Source of the DNA: Leptodactylus fallax
Lineage: Eukaryota; Chordata; Amphibia; Anura; Leptodactylidae
DNA: 64,000 nucleotides
Direction: 5' to 3'
Assembly: GCA_947044405.1 (NCBI GenBank)
Contig: CAMRHE010000353.1
Coordinates: 1,755,501 to 1,819,500, forward strand
The notes beneath the pieces were generated by a model that worked only from the letters and a program-made list of their open reading frames with translations, did no database searches and was not told the origin of the DNA. Numbering within the stretch: position 1 is the stretch's first letter; each line of letters starts with the position of its first letter. Below, piece by piece: positions 1 through 41,238 of this stretch. The position numbers and the translations under genes are program-made.

Positions 1-151
1 TAGACTATGACCCATATTTACGAATAGATTGGTGCTGGTCTGGATAATAAATTTAGTGCATATTTAGATTGTTTGGGCTAAGTTTATACCATCTATTACT
101 TTGGAATTTTATTTCATATATTTTGTCTCTATTTTTGTATTTAGGCACATT

Positions 152-367
152 TAGGCTGAGGATGCAGATGTGCAACTTTTTTATTGCAGAGTTTGCTGTG
201 GTTTTTTGAGCCAAAGTCAGGAGTGGATTGAGCAGAAGGTAGAAGTATAAGAACTTTCTATGCATTTGCCATTCATCTTGTAGCCATTCTTGGCTTTGAC
301 TCAAAAAATGCAGCAAAATCTGCAACAAAAAAAGCTGCGTTTCCGCAATGTGGGGCCTCAGTTTTAG
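152..367. repeat. Palindromic non-autonomous repeat, family A, copy 1
   Basis: The ends are inverted copies of each other (TTAGGCTGAGG... at the left, ...GGGGCCTCAGTTTTAGG at the right). The inner arms carry the inverted motifs GTTTTTTGAGCCAAAG and CTTTGACTCAAAAAA. Three related copies lie at 1638, 36672 and 44334. There is no coding capacity. The structure is that of a foldback MITE; the parent transposon superfamily is not identifiable from this sequence. Confidence 0.75.
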
Positions 368-454
368 GCAAGTCAGAAAAATTAGGTATAAAACCAGACC
401 CCATTAATAACTCAACTGGGTGTACTGCTACATGGCAGATATGTTAGAACTTAC

Positions 455-28156
<27,702 letters not shown>

Positions 28157-28632
28157 CAGTGGGGAACAAAAGTATTTAGTCAGCCACCAATAGTGCAAGT
28201 TCTCCCACTTAAAAAGATGAGAGAGGCCTGTAATTTGTTTCTGGTGTCCTTCCACAGCTCTTTGGTCTTCACATAGTGGAGTTTGGAGTGTGACTGTTTG
28301 AAGTTGTGGACAGGTGTCTTTTATACTGATTCAATCAGGTGCCATTACTACAGGTAATGAGTGGAGGACAGAGGAGCCTCTTACAGAAGAAGTTACAGGT
28401 CTGGGAGAGCCAGAAATCTTGCTTGTTTGTAGGTGACCAAATACTTATTTTCCACCATAATTTGCAAATAAATTCTTTAAAAATCAGACAATGTGATTTT
28501 CTGGATTTGTTTTCTCATTTTGTCTCTCATAGTTGAGGCCTACCTATGATGACAATTACAGGCCTCTCTCATCTTTTTAAGTGGGAGAACTTGCACTATT
28601 GGTGGCTGACTAAATACTTTTTTTCCCCACTG
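28157..28632 (-). mobile_element. Internally deleted Tc1-like element (476 bp)
   Basis: It is flanked by TA, with ends CAGTGGGGAACAAAAGTATT and ATACTTTTTTTCCCCACTG. In minus orientation it keeps the whole 5' end of the family seen at 52198, up to about codon 17 of the transposase (the inverse of ATGGTGAAGACCAAAGAG). It then jumps directly to the 3' terminal repeat. It cannot encode transposase. Confidence 0.93.
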
Positions 28633-28674
28633 TATTGGTCACATGGTCATGCTTTTGCTCGGTCCCATTCAAAT

Positions 28675-28883
28675 AAAGGGGGGGGGGGGGCAATACAAGG
28701 GCCGGCCATTATAAATTTTTTGGTGGGGGGGGGGGGGGGGGGGGGGGGGGGCCGCGGGTGTTGTAAAAAGGGGGGCCCTTTTTTTTATGGGGTGGGGGGG
28801 GGGGTGTGTGGGGTTTTTGGGGGGGGGGGGGTGTTTGTGTGTGGGGGAGAGGGTTTTTTTTTTGGGTGTTTTTTTTTATTTTT

Positions 28884-28914
<31 letters not shown>

Positions 28915-28975
28915 GGGAAGGGAATAATTTTTTTTGGTTGGGGTTTTTTTGTGGTGTGGTTGGTTGTTGTTTTGT

Positions 28976-29015
<40 letters not shown>

Positions 29016-29176
29016 TGTTGTGGGGGGGGTTGTGGGGTGTGTGTGGGTGTTTGGGAGGTGGTGGGTTTGGTTTTTTTTTTGTGGGTGGGGGTTGTTTTGT
29101 TTTTTTTTTTTTGTTTTTGGTGGTGTGTGTTGTTTTTTTTTTTTTTTTTTGGGGGGGGGGTTGTGGGGGGGGGGTG
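28675..29176. other. G/T-only low-complexity tract, probable assembly artefact
   Basis: About 500 bases are made almost entirely of G and T homopolymers, with hardly any A or C on the plus strand. Long open frames of Gly/Phe or Pro/Lys run through it but are compositional products. It abuts the 5' end of the LINE. A similar tract abuts its other side. Confidence 0.8.
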
Positions 29177-29266
29177 GCCTGGACGCGCATGGAGTAGCAC
29201 GCGCGCAGGTCCTTCTCCGCTCCTCCACTCGCTACTGAGACCCGTGGACCCCTCAGCAGGCGCAGT

Positions 29267-30765
29267 ATGGGCAAGCGCTTACCGAGGAAGGTGGCCCCGG
29301 GCACCCCAGCGCCCGTGGAGAGGTCTGGGGGGGCCACCCTGGACGCCTTTCTGGCCCAGCGGCCTTCTCTACCGGGCCAGGCTGCTGCGGGGCGGCCATC
29401 TTGGATTTCCTCCGCTCTCCAGGCACAGGGGTCGCAGCGCAGCTTCTCTCCTCCCGCGCTCCCCCTGTCAGCCAGCGGAGCGCCGCTTCAACAGAGATCC
29501 CTGTCGGCGCCTGGGCAACCCAGAGTTTCCCCAGCACGAGTACTCCCACAGTCTCCTCACCCTGGGATGTCCCAGCAACTACATTCTGCTTCACCAGCAC
29601 TCCTGGCAGAGCGGCATGAGAGGACCCCGGATGTCTCCAGCTTCTCAAGGAGTTCTGAGGTCAGTGGCTCTGCTCCCTCCTACACCGCTGATGAGTTGCA
29701 GCCTGTGGCCACAGAGCTGGTCTCTGTGGCCCCCCAGCTACTATCTTCCCCCATCGCCCCTCCCCTCCATAGCTCAGGGGGGATGGCGCGGTGGAAGGCG
29801 CTGGCGTAGGGGCTCCTCCGCCCCACACTCCCAAGGATTATGCCTCCCCCCCTCCAGTCCTGCACCCCCAGAGCTGCATTCCAGGCCCATCTTCAGCACC
29901 ATCATCCATGGCGGACCTTCTTCCTCAACTTCCTACTAAACAAGACCTTAAAAGTATGGTTGCGGAAATCACAGCGTCCTTCCGATCTGAAATTGCTACC
30001 CTCCGCACTGATTTACACTCCATTGCTAACCGAATGGACACGCTGGAGAATGACCATGACACTACCAGAGACTATGTTGCCTCACTGCATGATACTACCA
30101 CTGAACAGGGTTCAGCTATACGGGACATGCAACGCCACTTGGAGGATCTTGACAACAGGGGCCGGCGCAACAATATACGCATCAAGGGACTCCCAGAGGC
30201 TGACCAATCTGAGGATCTGCCTGTTCTGCTGGAGGCTGTCTTCAACACTATACTGCAGGAGCCCCCGTCCCACAAAATTAAGTTTGATAGGGCACATCGA
30301 GCCCTTCGACCCAGAGGATCTTCCGCCACACCCCGTGATGTCATCTGCTGCCTCCACGACTTCACCCTTAAAGAGGCTATAATGAGCAAAGTGCGCAAAC
30401 TCAAAGACTTCGAGTTTCAGGGAGCTCCACTACAATTCTATCAGGATCTGTCGCTAATCACCCTCCAGAAACGCCGCCATCTCCGACCCCTCCTCCAGAT
30501 TCTTCAGGAGCACCAAATTCCTTACCGGTGGGGATTTCCGTTTGCTCTCATTGCTCGTAGGGATGGTCGCTCCGCTACGCTTCGCTCCTTTGCGGATTTG
30601 CCTCTCTTCTGTGACCTATTGGATGTTCCCCTGCCGGATTTAACAGACTGGGAGCTATTCTCTCCACCCCCCTCCCCCACCACCGGTTTGGCAACGATTG
30701 GAGCCCAGACGACGTCATGCATCCTCCGCGGTGGTGACCACTCGGAGGCCCCGGCTGGAGACTGA
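29267..30765 (+). pseudogene. LINE ORF1 protein (L1 ORF1p-like), one frameshift
   Basis: It starts MGKRLPRKVAPGTPAPVERS at 29267. The Pro/Ser-rich N-terminal part loses frame in a G run at about 29777-29783 and continues from about 29800 to the stop at 30765. A predicted coiled coil lies around 29990-30160 (LRTDLHSIANRMDTLENDHD). It is followed by the hallmark RRNNIRIKGLPE of the L1 RNA-recognition motif and the C-terminal domain (FDRAHRALRPRG; FYQDLSLITLQKRR). ORF1p is the trimeric nucleic-acid chaperone of L1-type LINEs. Confidence 0.88.
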
Positions 30766-31340
30766 TCCCTGAGGAGGCTGCCCCCCCTTGAGACGTTCTC
30801 CCTTTTCTCGGTGGTGCTTTGGAATCTGCATGCCTTAATGTTATGTTTGCTTCTTTTTTTTTCTTTTTTTAGGTCTACGGGTCTCATCTATTATGCTTAT
30901 TATTGGATTGTTTTAGCGGAGTGGGGCGGGGTGGGGTTCCGGTGACTCCCCTTCCTTCCTTCTTTTTACTGGTGGTTGGGGATCCACCGCCTCCCCTCCG
31001 ACCTCCTGTCCACGCTCTCCCCCCTAAGGGGATACTTGGACTGTGCGGCCATTGATCCTGATTGGACCTCTGGCTGCCCTCATTGGTCCCCAGGCGAGTG
31101 ACTTAGCCTCGCCCACAAAGTATTGTTTAACTGTTTTTATTTTTACTTTGTCATTTATGATGTCTTTTGCCTCCCTCCCTCCCTCTCTTTCCCCCCCCCT
31201 CCCTGATCTAGAGACCCTGCCTCGACTTTGGGTTCCTGTTTGTGGATTGCCCTTTTGCCTCTCCGAGGGAAACTTGCCAGCGTCATGTGAGATGGGTGAG
31301 CTTATTGCAATCCGCCACTGTCCTCCAATCCTGGGTCCCA

Positions 31341-34300
31341 ATGGTTAGGTGCGTGACAATTAATGTCAAGGGCCTGGGTTCCAACATTAAAAGGCGCCAT
31401 GTCCTTAGAGAACTCCGCTCCTTACGAGCGGATGTGGCGTTTCTTCAGGAGACTCATTTTGACCGCGCTGGTACTTTTGCCTTCGCTAAGCATTATTTTC
31501 CCGTAGCTTTTTCAGCCTTCCACAATCGACGCAGAGCTGGGGTGGCTATCCTTCTTTCTCGATCCTGCCCAATTACAGTGACGACTTCCCACATAGACCC
31601 AGGTGGCCGGTTTGTTATCTTGGAGGGGCTCCTTTATGGTGCCCCGATTGTTTTATGCAATGTCTATGCCCCCAATTCAGCACAGATCCCATTCTTGCGC
31701 CGGGTATTCTCCCGTCTGCGCGCTCTCCCACCATCAGCTTGGCTGGTGGGGGGAGACTTTAACATGGTCTTCTCTGAACGGGCGGATCGTCTGGCATTAC
31801 CCCAGGGCCCAACCCCCCATAGGTTGGCCCAACTTGCAAGGGAGTTCCGCAGGCTGATCCGCGCCCACTCTTTGTATGACCTTTGGCGAGTGGACAATCC
31901 TACGGCGCGCTCCTACACCTTCTTTTCTCACCCTCATAACACTCACACCCGCATTGACTACTTCTTTGGAAATGCTCCCGCTCTTCGTTTGCTTAGGGAC
32001 ACGAACATTGGCCCTCTCACCTGGTCTGATCATGCCCCAGTCGTGGTTACCTTATCTACGACTCCAGTGCCTACTCGCCAATGTCATTGGCGTCTTAACG
32101 AAACACTGCTCAATTCGCCGACCTCCCTCGAGACCCTGCGCACACACTTGATAGATTATTTTAGGGACAACTTAGGCTCGGTAGACTCTCTTGCCATTCT
32201 CTGGGAAGCCCATAAGGCGGTCATGAGGAGGATGCTGTATCGCATTGGCTTCTAGGCTTAAAAGGGACAGACAGGCCCAGGAACAGCTCCTCCAAGCCCG
32301 TATTCGGTCCCTTACGACGACTTTGGCAGCGCATCCATCCCTGGGGGTTCTTCGCCGTTTGGTCCTGGCCCGGGCGGACCTCCGTGATTTGGAGACCCGC
32401 CATGTGGAACGACTTCTCCTTTATACCCGTCAGCGGTTTTTTGAACGAGGTAATAAATCTCATACCCTCCTGGCAGGAACCCTCAGGGATCATCGGGCCT
32501 CTTCCACACCACACTCTGTCCGTGACCCCGCGGGTACTCTTCAACATCACCCTGATGCTGTGGCGCTGGCGTTCCACTCTTACTACTCTAAGCTGTATGA
32601 CTTACCCCCCCCCACGAGCACTACTCCCTGGGGATGACTCAACACTACTGGAAGACTATTTAAAGGATTGTTGTCTCCCACGCCTTCCTCCTGAGGCCCT
32701 AACCTCCCTGAACACCCCCATCACCAGGGAGGAACTAGAAGGGGTCCTGAGGGACCTCCCAAATGGGAAAGCCCCAGGCCCAGATGGGTTCACTTACAAT
32801 TATTATAAGGTTTTCCAGGGTGAACTCTCTGCTCATCTATTGTCCCTCTTCAATTCCTTCCTTTCAGGTTCCCCTATACCCCCGACTATGCTCTCTTCAC
32901 TACTCACATTGGTCCCTAAACCGGGTAAGGACTTGCAGGATTGTGCTAACTACCGACCGATTGCTTTGCTGAACACGGACCTGAAACTTTTCACCAAACT
33001 CTTAGCCAATAGACTGAATGCTTGGCTCCCTCTGCTTGTCCATAAGGACCAGGTGGGATTCATCCCCTGTCGTCAGGGTGGTGACAACACCAGGAGGACT
33101 GTGGATTTGGTGGAGGTGGCCAATCATTATTCTACCCCGGCCCTTCTCTTGAGCCTGGACGCTGAAAAGGCTTTTGACCGCATAAATTGGTCGTTTATGC
33201 ATACTACGCTTAAGGCGTTCGGGCTTACGGGACCTTTTCTCACAGCTATCCAGGCCCTTTACTCCTTACCCTCAGCAGCAATCAAGCTTCCCCATGCATC
33301 TTCGCCCTCCTTCCCTATTCGAAATGGCACTAGGCAGGGTTGCCCCCTGTCACCCATCATATTTGCCCTCTGCATTGAACCGCTAGCGGCCAAGATTAGG
33401 CGAGACCCTAATATCAAGGGCATCATGGTCCAAGATAAGGAATTTAAGATATCTCTCTTTGCGGACGATGTACTCCTCACTCTCACCTCCCCTCATACTA
33501 CCCTTCCAAACTTGCTGCGCTCGCTAGAGACCTATGGTGATCTCTCAGGGTATAAGGTGAACCCCGCGAAGACTGAGGCACTCCCACTTAACATCCCACG
33601 GGACCTTCTCCTTCTCCTCCGCAGTAATTACGATTTCCAGTGGCGGGAGTCCTCTATCCGCTACCTGGGAGTCCATATATCCACTTCCTATGCGACCCTC
33701 TACTCGGCAAACTACCCGCGGTTGTTTTGTGAGCTAAGAGCCCTATTGGACAAATGGCAACCCTTGCCTATCTCCCTTTTGGGGAGAATTGCTGCGGTCA
33801 AGATGACTCTCCTCCCGAAGCTACTGTATTTTTTCGAGACTCTCCCAGTCGCGATACCTCGGGGAGAATTACGGAACCTACAGAAAGCTATCTTCCAGTT
33901 TATCTGGAAAGCAAAACGACACCGAATACCTAGATCTGTTATGCTGGCGGATAGGGGGTCTGGGGGTATGGCTGTCCCACATCTGTTACATTATTACTGG
34001 GCGGCCCACTTACGCCATATCCCATTCTGGGCGGCTATGCCAGCATACACCAGATGGGTGCAGGTAGAGAAGCTATGGCTGGCACCCATGCATCCTAACG
34101 CGCTTCTGTGGGTCAGCTCCCCCCCCACCCCCCCCTGCCTCGTACCTGTTGGGCCCCATTCGGTTTACTAGATCTATCTGGTCTACCTGTTGTGCTAGAT
34201 TCTCCCTGATGTCCCCGCGCTCATCTATGGTCTCCATACTATACAACCCCCTTCTCCCAGAGAGCCTGACTTCTGCCATGACTAAAGTGTGGTCTGAAGC

Positions 34301-35153
34301 TGGCCTTTACCGGATTGCTGATATGGTTGACCCTGGAACCTTGGAACTCAGGTCCTTTGCTTATCTTACAGCTAATCAAAACCTGCCAAGTACTGAATGG
34401 TTCCATTACTTGCAGGTGGTTCACTTTGTCCGCTCCCTCCATGGGTCTCTTAAGGTGTCACTCCCCACCGCTTTTGAAAAGATTTGCCGTGCAGGCACGT
34501 CCACTAGGGGCTTTATATCCTCTATTTACCAACTTCTTAACTCACAAACTACAGGCTCTCCTGTTAATCATCGCTATATGCTTAAATGGGAGGAGGCGGT
34601 GGGTAAACCCATCTCCCAGGAACAGTGGCGGATTGTATGGTCTCGGGCCCAGAAATCATCTCAGTGCATTACGTTTAGGGAAACGCAGTATAAGCTGTTG
34701 ATGCATTGGTATCATACTCCGGCTCTCCTTCATACTTTAAACCCATTAGTTCCCCCATGGTGCTGGCGCTGTGGAGCTGCGGTGGGTACCCTGCACCATA
34801 TCTTTTGGACGTGCCCTCTCATCCTCGGTTTTTGGAGGGAGGTCAGGACTCTGACGACTGCTCTCTTTTTGCAAGAGGTTCCTCTTGACCCTCTTCTTTA
34901 TCTCCTGAACCTTCCCCCCAGACACCTGAGCAATAAGTCATCCAGGCTTTTCTTGCATCTTTGTACTGCAGCTAAAACTCTCATAGCTAGAAACTGGAAG
35001 AAGGTGAGTCCCCCATCTAGTCTTGAGCTTGTGGCTAGAATGAAGGATGTGAGGAGTCTTGAATACCTGACTGCTGGCCTACATAATTCACGGGAAGCCT
35101 TTGGGGCTATTTGGGCACCCTGGGACATGTATTGTACATTACAGGGTCTCTGA
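31341..35153 (+). pseudogene. LINE ORF2 protein: endonuclease and reverse transcriptase, three frame changes
   Basis: It starts MVRCVTINVKGLGSNIKRRH. The apurinic-type endonuclease has ADVAFLQETHF, NVYAPNSA, VGGDFNMV and TWSDHAPVVVT. The reverse transcriptase has NGKAPGPDGFT, NYRPIALLNTDLK, DAEKAFDRINW, GTRQGCPLSP and the active site FADDVLLTL (about 33460-33486). The C-terminal CWRCGAAVGTLHHIFWTCP is a CCHC-like finger. Frame changes fall near 32245, at the C run near 32608, and at the C runs near 34120-34140. This is the catalytic protein for target-primed reverse transcription. It is closest to the Tx1/L1 group by the long C-terminal region. Confidence 0.9.
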
Positions 35154-35395
35154 TCTCTAGTCCTCTCCTTCCCTCCCCCCCCCCTTCCCTTTGGTCCTAC
35201 CCTTGTCTTCTTAACCCCTCCATTCCCCCCTCCCTTGTTCACTGCTTAATTTAAATGCATATTGCTTAAGGGGGAGGAGGCAGATAGCCTCTATTTACCT
35301 CAATGCGTCCTGTTTGTTTGATTATTATTGTTTTTTTGTTTTTTCTTTATTCCTTGTTAATGAAAAATTTTTCAATAAAATTACAGTTATATAGA

Positions 35396-35764
35396 ATAAT
35401 GATGTTTCACACAAATGAGTAAAATTCTGTTCATGAATACTGTATGGGGGCAATTTGAGGGGGGGGGTAGGGGGGGGGGGGGGGGGGTTTGAAAAAATTT
35501 TAATAAAGGGGGAAAACAAAAAAAAAAAAAAAATATTGGGAGAAAAAGATAAAAAAAAATCGGGGGGGGGGGGGGGGGTTAAAAAAAACGGGGGGGGGGG
35601 GGGCCCCCCCCCCTTTTCTTGTAAAAAAAATAATATACAGGGGGGAAAGGGGGGGGGTAGGTGGGGGGGGGGGGGGGGGGGGGGGGAAAAAAATTTTTTT
35701 TATTGTTTTCCCCCAGAAGTTATTCTCCTTTTTTAAAAATAAAATATTTTTTATCCATTAATAA

Positions 35765-35796
<32 letters not shown>

Positions 35797-35990
35797 TATA
35801 AAAAAAAAAAGAGAGAAAATAAAAAAAAAAAAAAAAATTTTTTTTTTTTAATAAAAATAAAAAAAAAAAAAAAAAAAAAAAACTGGGGGGGGGGTGGGGG
35901 AAAGGAAAGGAAAGGAAGAGGGAGGAGAAAAAAAAAAAAAAAAAAAGAGATGGAAGGGGGGGGGGGGGGGGGGGGGCGGGGCCCTCTGCC
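35396..35990. other. G/A-only low-complexity tract, probable assembly artefact
   Basis: After about 60 normal bases the sequence becomes alternating runs of G and A, with some T, from 35456 to 35985. No coherent gene or known satellite unit is visible. Confidence 0.75.
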
Positions 35991-36454
35991 ATCAATAGAC
36001 TATACAACTCATGCAGTGCCAAGTTATTGAGGTGCCTGTCACACCATTTTCACATTTAGCCCAAAAATGAATTTATCTTCTTCTTCCTGCTCCAACATCA
36101 GAGACTGATAACTGCCTCCTCCTACTAAACGGAGGAAGGAAGTCTTGTGGCAGGTCACTGAAGTTTATCTTCAAATGTGCAATTTCATTTTATCTCCATA
36201 CGCTTGTTTATAACTTTTTTTTGTTAAACTCTATGTTTTTTATATATATATTATACAACAAGAAAAAACCCCACAAAGGTACATAAACATAAATCAGAGT
36301 AGTAACCAGAAAGGTAGTAAATGTACAGTATAGTTATAAACAAGAAGAATCAAAAAGCTAAAACATACATTGTAGAAGAAAAAGCATTAAAGTACAAGTA
36401 CCAATAGAAATATTACTAGTCCAGAGGATAACTAACAAAATACATCTTAAAGCA
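35991..36454. other. Unassigned AT-rich sequence
   Basis: No gene or repeat family recognised. Confidence 0.4.
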
Positions 36455-36525
36455 TAACTAAATTTTGAACAACTTTTCATTTTCTGGCAGCATTTGTGTC
36501 ATTAACATATGGATGGGAAGGGCAT
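36455..36525. repeat. Left end of a hairpin repeat (family D) split by a CR1 LINE
   Basis: AAAGCATAACTAAATTTTGA followed by ACAACTTTTCATTTTCTG and TGTGTCATTAA is the inverse of 38680-38735 (TTAATGACACAACC... TTTGGTTACGCTTT). Confidence 0.6.
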
Positions 36526-36671
36526 GACATTCTGTACATTTCTATAAGCATCAATGCTATTTTTCTCTAAAAAGGCATCTAATTCTTTTTAGAAGTTGTG
36601 ACCAGCTCCTGGGGTAGGCCATTCCATAGATTCACAGGCCTTACAGGGAAGAAGCCTAGTCAGCTGTTGAG

Positions 36672-36886
36672 ATTAAGGCTTACTCCCCACATTGTGGAAA
36701 CGTAGCTTTTTTTTGTTGTTGTAGATTTTATTGTGGTTTTTGAACCAAAGCCAATAATGGCTACAAAAGGAATGGGAAATATATAGGAAGTTCTTATACT
36801 ACCTTTTGCTCAATTCACTCCTGGCTTTGGCTCAAAAACACGCAACAAAATAGCTGCGTTTCCGCAACGTGGGGCCTTAGCCTAAA
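36672..36886. repeat. Palindromic repeat, family A, copy 3 (inside the CR1 LINE)
   Basis: GATTAAGGCTTACTCCCCAC at the left and CCGCAACGTGGGGCCTTAGC at the right, with CTTTGGCTCAAAAAC inside. The CR1 3' sequence continues on both sides. Confidence 0.75.
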
Positions 36887-37403
36887 TACCTTTTTTTTTC
36901 TCCGGATAGAGGGAGTGCACCCTTGTCTTTTGAGGGGATTTTACACAGAATAGCTTTTCCCCATATTTCTTGTATAGGCCATTTATATATTTATACAGGT
37001 TTATCATATCTTCTCTTCAACACCTGTAGACTAAACAGATTTAACTCCTGTAGTTTATCCTTATAACTGAGGTCCTCAATGCCCTTTATCAGTTTTGTGG
37101 TCCACCGTTGAACCTTTATCAACTCTAAGATATCCTTTCTATGAACTGTTGCCCAGAACTTTACTGCATATATTATATATATAATAATTTATATAGTGGT
37201 AATATTACATTCATGTCCCGCCAGTCCATACGTCTTTTAATACATGACAGTATCCTGCTGGCCTTAGAAGCAGCTGATTGACATTACATGCTGAAATTTA
37301 ACCTATGACTCAGGTCCTTCTCCACCAGTGACTCTCCCAGCGTTACTCCCCCTAGTACATATATGTTGCATGTAGATTATTTTTACACAGATTTTTACCT
37401 CAT

Positions 37404-37886
37404 TTACCATGTGGATGCCCAAACATTCAGACTGTCCAAGTCTGCTTGTAACCTACGTACATCCTCTATAAACTGTACTGTATTACATAGCTTGGTGTCA
37501 TCTGCAAAAATAGAGACAGTGCTAATAATCCCATCCTCTATATCATTAACAAATAAGTTATATAACAGAGGACCCAGCACTGAACCCTGGAGTACACCAC
37601 TTATAACAGAGGACCAGTCTGAGCTGCAGTCATTGTCCACAACTCTCTGGATACGAACCTTTAGCCAGTATTCAATCCAGTTACAAACTATATTTTCCAA
37701 GCCAATAGACCTGATTTTACCTATTAAACATCTAAGAGAGAAAGTGTCCAGGAACACTATACCCACAGCCTCCCCTCTGTCTAAACTTCTACTCACCGCT
37801 TCATAAAAACAAATCAGGCTAGTCTGGCAACTTCTGTCCTTAGTAAAACCATGCTGTCTGTCACTTCTAATATTATGTATAGTCAC
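37404..37886 (-). pseudogene. Reverse transcriptase fragment of CR1-like LINE
   Basis: 160 open codons containing the RT core: SVISGVLQGSVLGPLLYN and the catalytic FADD (about 37500-37512). The normal 'DFSKAFDTV' block is broken (VFLDTFSLRCLIGKIRSIG), showing a small deletion. It is part of the LINE at 36580-38245. Confidence 0.85.
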
Positions 37887-38245
37887 ATACTCCTGTATAC
37901 AGTTGCTTAAGAATCCTCTACAATGGATGTTAAACTCACTGGTCTGTAATTACTTGGGGAAAACCTACAGCTCTTTTTAAAAATAGGAACCACATTTGCC
38001 CGGCACCAGTCCCTTGGCACTGTACCAGTCACTAGAAAATCTCTAAAAATTAAGAACAGGGGTACAACAATGACTGGACTGTGGTCTTTTTATGTACTTG
38101 TGGGTTTAATCTACCTGAACCCGGAGCCTTGCTCACATTTAATTTGTTTAGCTTGGCTTGGACCATTTCTATGTTTATCCAGTTTAGTATATTGGTTGAT
38201 GTATTACTAGCATTGGTGACACCTACATCAGCCTGTTCTTGAATT

Positions 38246-38735
38246 TCTTTATTCTTTCTTTGCTTCTCTATTAAGATCTGTCCCCTGCTTCTCAATGTGT
38301 ACAGTGTAGGGGCTTATGTGTAATGAAGAGAAAATGAGGGTAGGTATGAGTCACTTCAAACAGTTATATCTCGGATATTATAAAATGTAGAAACTTTCTT
38401 CTGGTGCAGCTCTATCTATACTACTTCCAGAGATTTCACTGAATGAAAACACAGTCAGGATTGGGAAAAGCTACAGCTGCATCTAAATATCCCAATTTTC
38501 AACCAGTGATATTCTTAATGTTCTACAAAAAAATCTTCTTTTTCATACAATGGCAAAAAGCAAGTTTCTACATTTTATAATGCCTGAGATAAAATAGTTT
38601 GAAGTGACACTCCCCCACCTTCATTTTCTCTTCCGTACACACAAGCACATACACCAAATGCACTAAGAAGCAGGATATTAATGACACAACCGCTGACAGA
38701 AAATCAAAAGTTGTTCAAAAGTTTGGTTACGCTTT
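38246..38735. repeat. Hairpin repeat family D, right part
   Basis: It shares TTTCTTTATTCTTTC, CTGTCCCCTGCTTCTCA, ATTATAAAATGTAGAAACTT and CAACCAGTGATATT with 43588-44108. The interior is itself palindromic (AAAGCAAGTTTCTACATTTT against AAAATGTAGAAACTTTCTT). Confidence 0.65.
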
Positions 38736-39119
38736 AAGAGAAATATAAAATATTGTCCTGTTGTTTAAATGGAGTGAAATGATAGACAGTATTAAATAGT
38801 TTCAAAATAGCTTGTGCTCATATATACATCAGAGCTCCATCACAAATGCAGTTGTTTTTTTACATAAAAAGTAGCTCTGCTCTTGTGGCTAGCTCAACTC
38901 TTGTGACATAATGAGGATGTCACATGCACTTCAGCCGCAAATTTTAATAGACATATGAAGGATAGCATAATCTAAAATGCTGCCATACTGTATTTTTAAC
39001 ATGAGCTTCCTAAGCACTTAAGGAATCATTTCGAAGTCTGTGGTGCTAGTTGTTCCTTTGTGTTATATTATGTCATCATTAACTATTTACAAAAGAAATC
39101 ACAAGGCTGGAAAGACCAC

Positions 39120-39362
39120 TTAAGGACGGGGCCCCACATGGTTTGGCTTGGATGGGATTCTATCAAATCCTATTCACACATTGCAGAAAAATACACGCAG
39201 CGGAAATGCTGCGATTTTCAAAACTGTTGGGGGTATAATGGAAGGTATAATGGAAGCAGCAAGTCTGTGAAAAGCGCTGCGGGAAAATCCACGATGCATT
39301 GCGGCTGCGGTTTTTCCTGCATCTCTTTTTTGCTGCGGCCCGGTACGTGGGGCCTTAGCCTA
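39120..39362. repeat. Non-autonomous repeat, family B, copy 3 (inverted orientation)
   Basis: TAAGGACGGGGCCCCACATG at the left, CGGTACGTGGGGCCTTAGCC at the right; GAAATGCTGCGATTTTCAAA inside. Confidence 0.7.
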
Positions 39363-39750
39363 AAGAGAGCTTTTCACCATTTCCGCCAAATCAAGCTCTT
39401 TGCGCCGGGAAGAGGTTAAACGATGCAGACATTTTTTTATTTTTTATTTTCATTTTTAGACTCCCTGCTTTCCAAACTCCATGACTTTTTTATTTTTACG
39501 TTCACAGGGCCATATAAGGGCTTATTGTTTGCAGGTCAAATTGTTCTTTGTAATGGTACCATTTAATACCATTACTTCCCATTCATGTACTGAGAAGCTG
39601 GAAAGAAATTCAAAACGGGGTGGAATTGGAGGAAACCTGCATTTGTGCTACTTTTTTATGGGCTTTGTTTTTACAGAATTTACTGTGCAGCCAAAATGAC
39701 ATGTCTCCTATATTCTATGGGTCGGTACAATTCTGGGGATACCAAATGTA
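39363..39750. other. Unassigned sequence
   Basis: No gene or clear repeat. It contains short AT-rich stretches only. Confidence 0.4.

Positions 39751-41238
<1,488 letters not shown>

Larger units (their letters stand above)
29177..35395 (+). mobile_element. L1/Tx1-type LINE, about 6.2 kb, two ORFs with frameshifts
   Basis: A GC-rich 5' UTR, then ORF1 (coiled coil plus RNA-binding domain), a spacer of about 570 bp, ORF2 (endonuclease, reverse transcriptase, C-terminal CCHC-like region), and a 3' UTR ending in AATAAAATTACAG. It is the opposite strand to CARD11. Target duplications cannot be seen because both flanks are homopolymer tracts. Confidence 0.92.
36580..38245 (-). mobile_element. CR1-like LINE, 5'-truncated
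   Basis: Reverse-transcriptase fragments read on the minus strand. LNKLNVSKAPGSGRLNPQV is at about 38110-38170. QHGFTKDRSCQTSLICFYEA, then SGVLQGSVLGPLLYNLFVND and SIFADDTKLC, lie at 37404-37886. The region 36580-37360 matches the familiar CR1 3' region (for example the inverse of CAACGGTGGACCACAAAACT). It contains frameshifts and an internal deletion around 37740-37760 and is inactive. A family A repeat is inserted at 36672-36886. Confidence 0.85.

Noticed and set aside
28546..29939. Long Gly/Phe-rich and Pro/Lys-rich open frames on both strands
   Set aside because: They are produced by G, T or C homopolymers and have no protein-like composition; only the part after 29267 belongs to LINE ORF1.
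35455..36022. Gly/Lys-rich frame and its complement
   Set aside because: Low-complexity G/A tract, likely an artefact.
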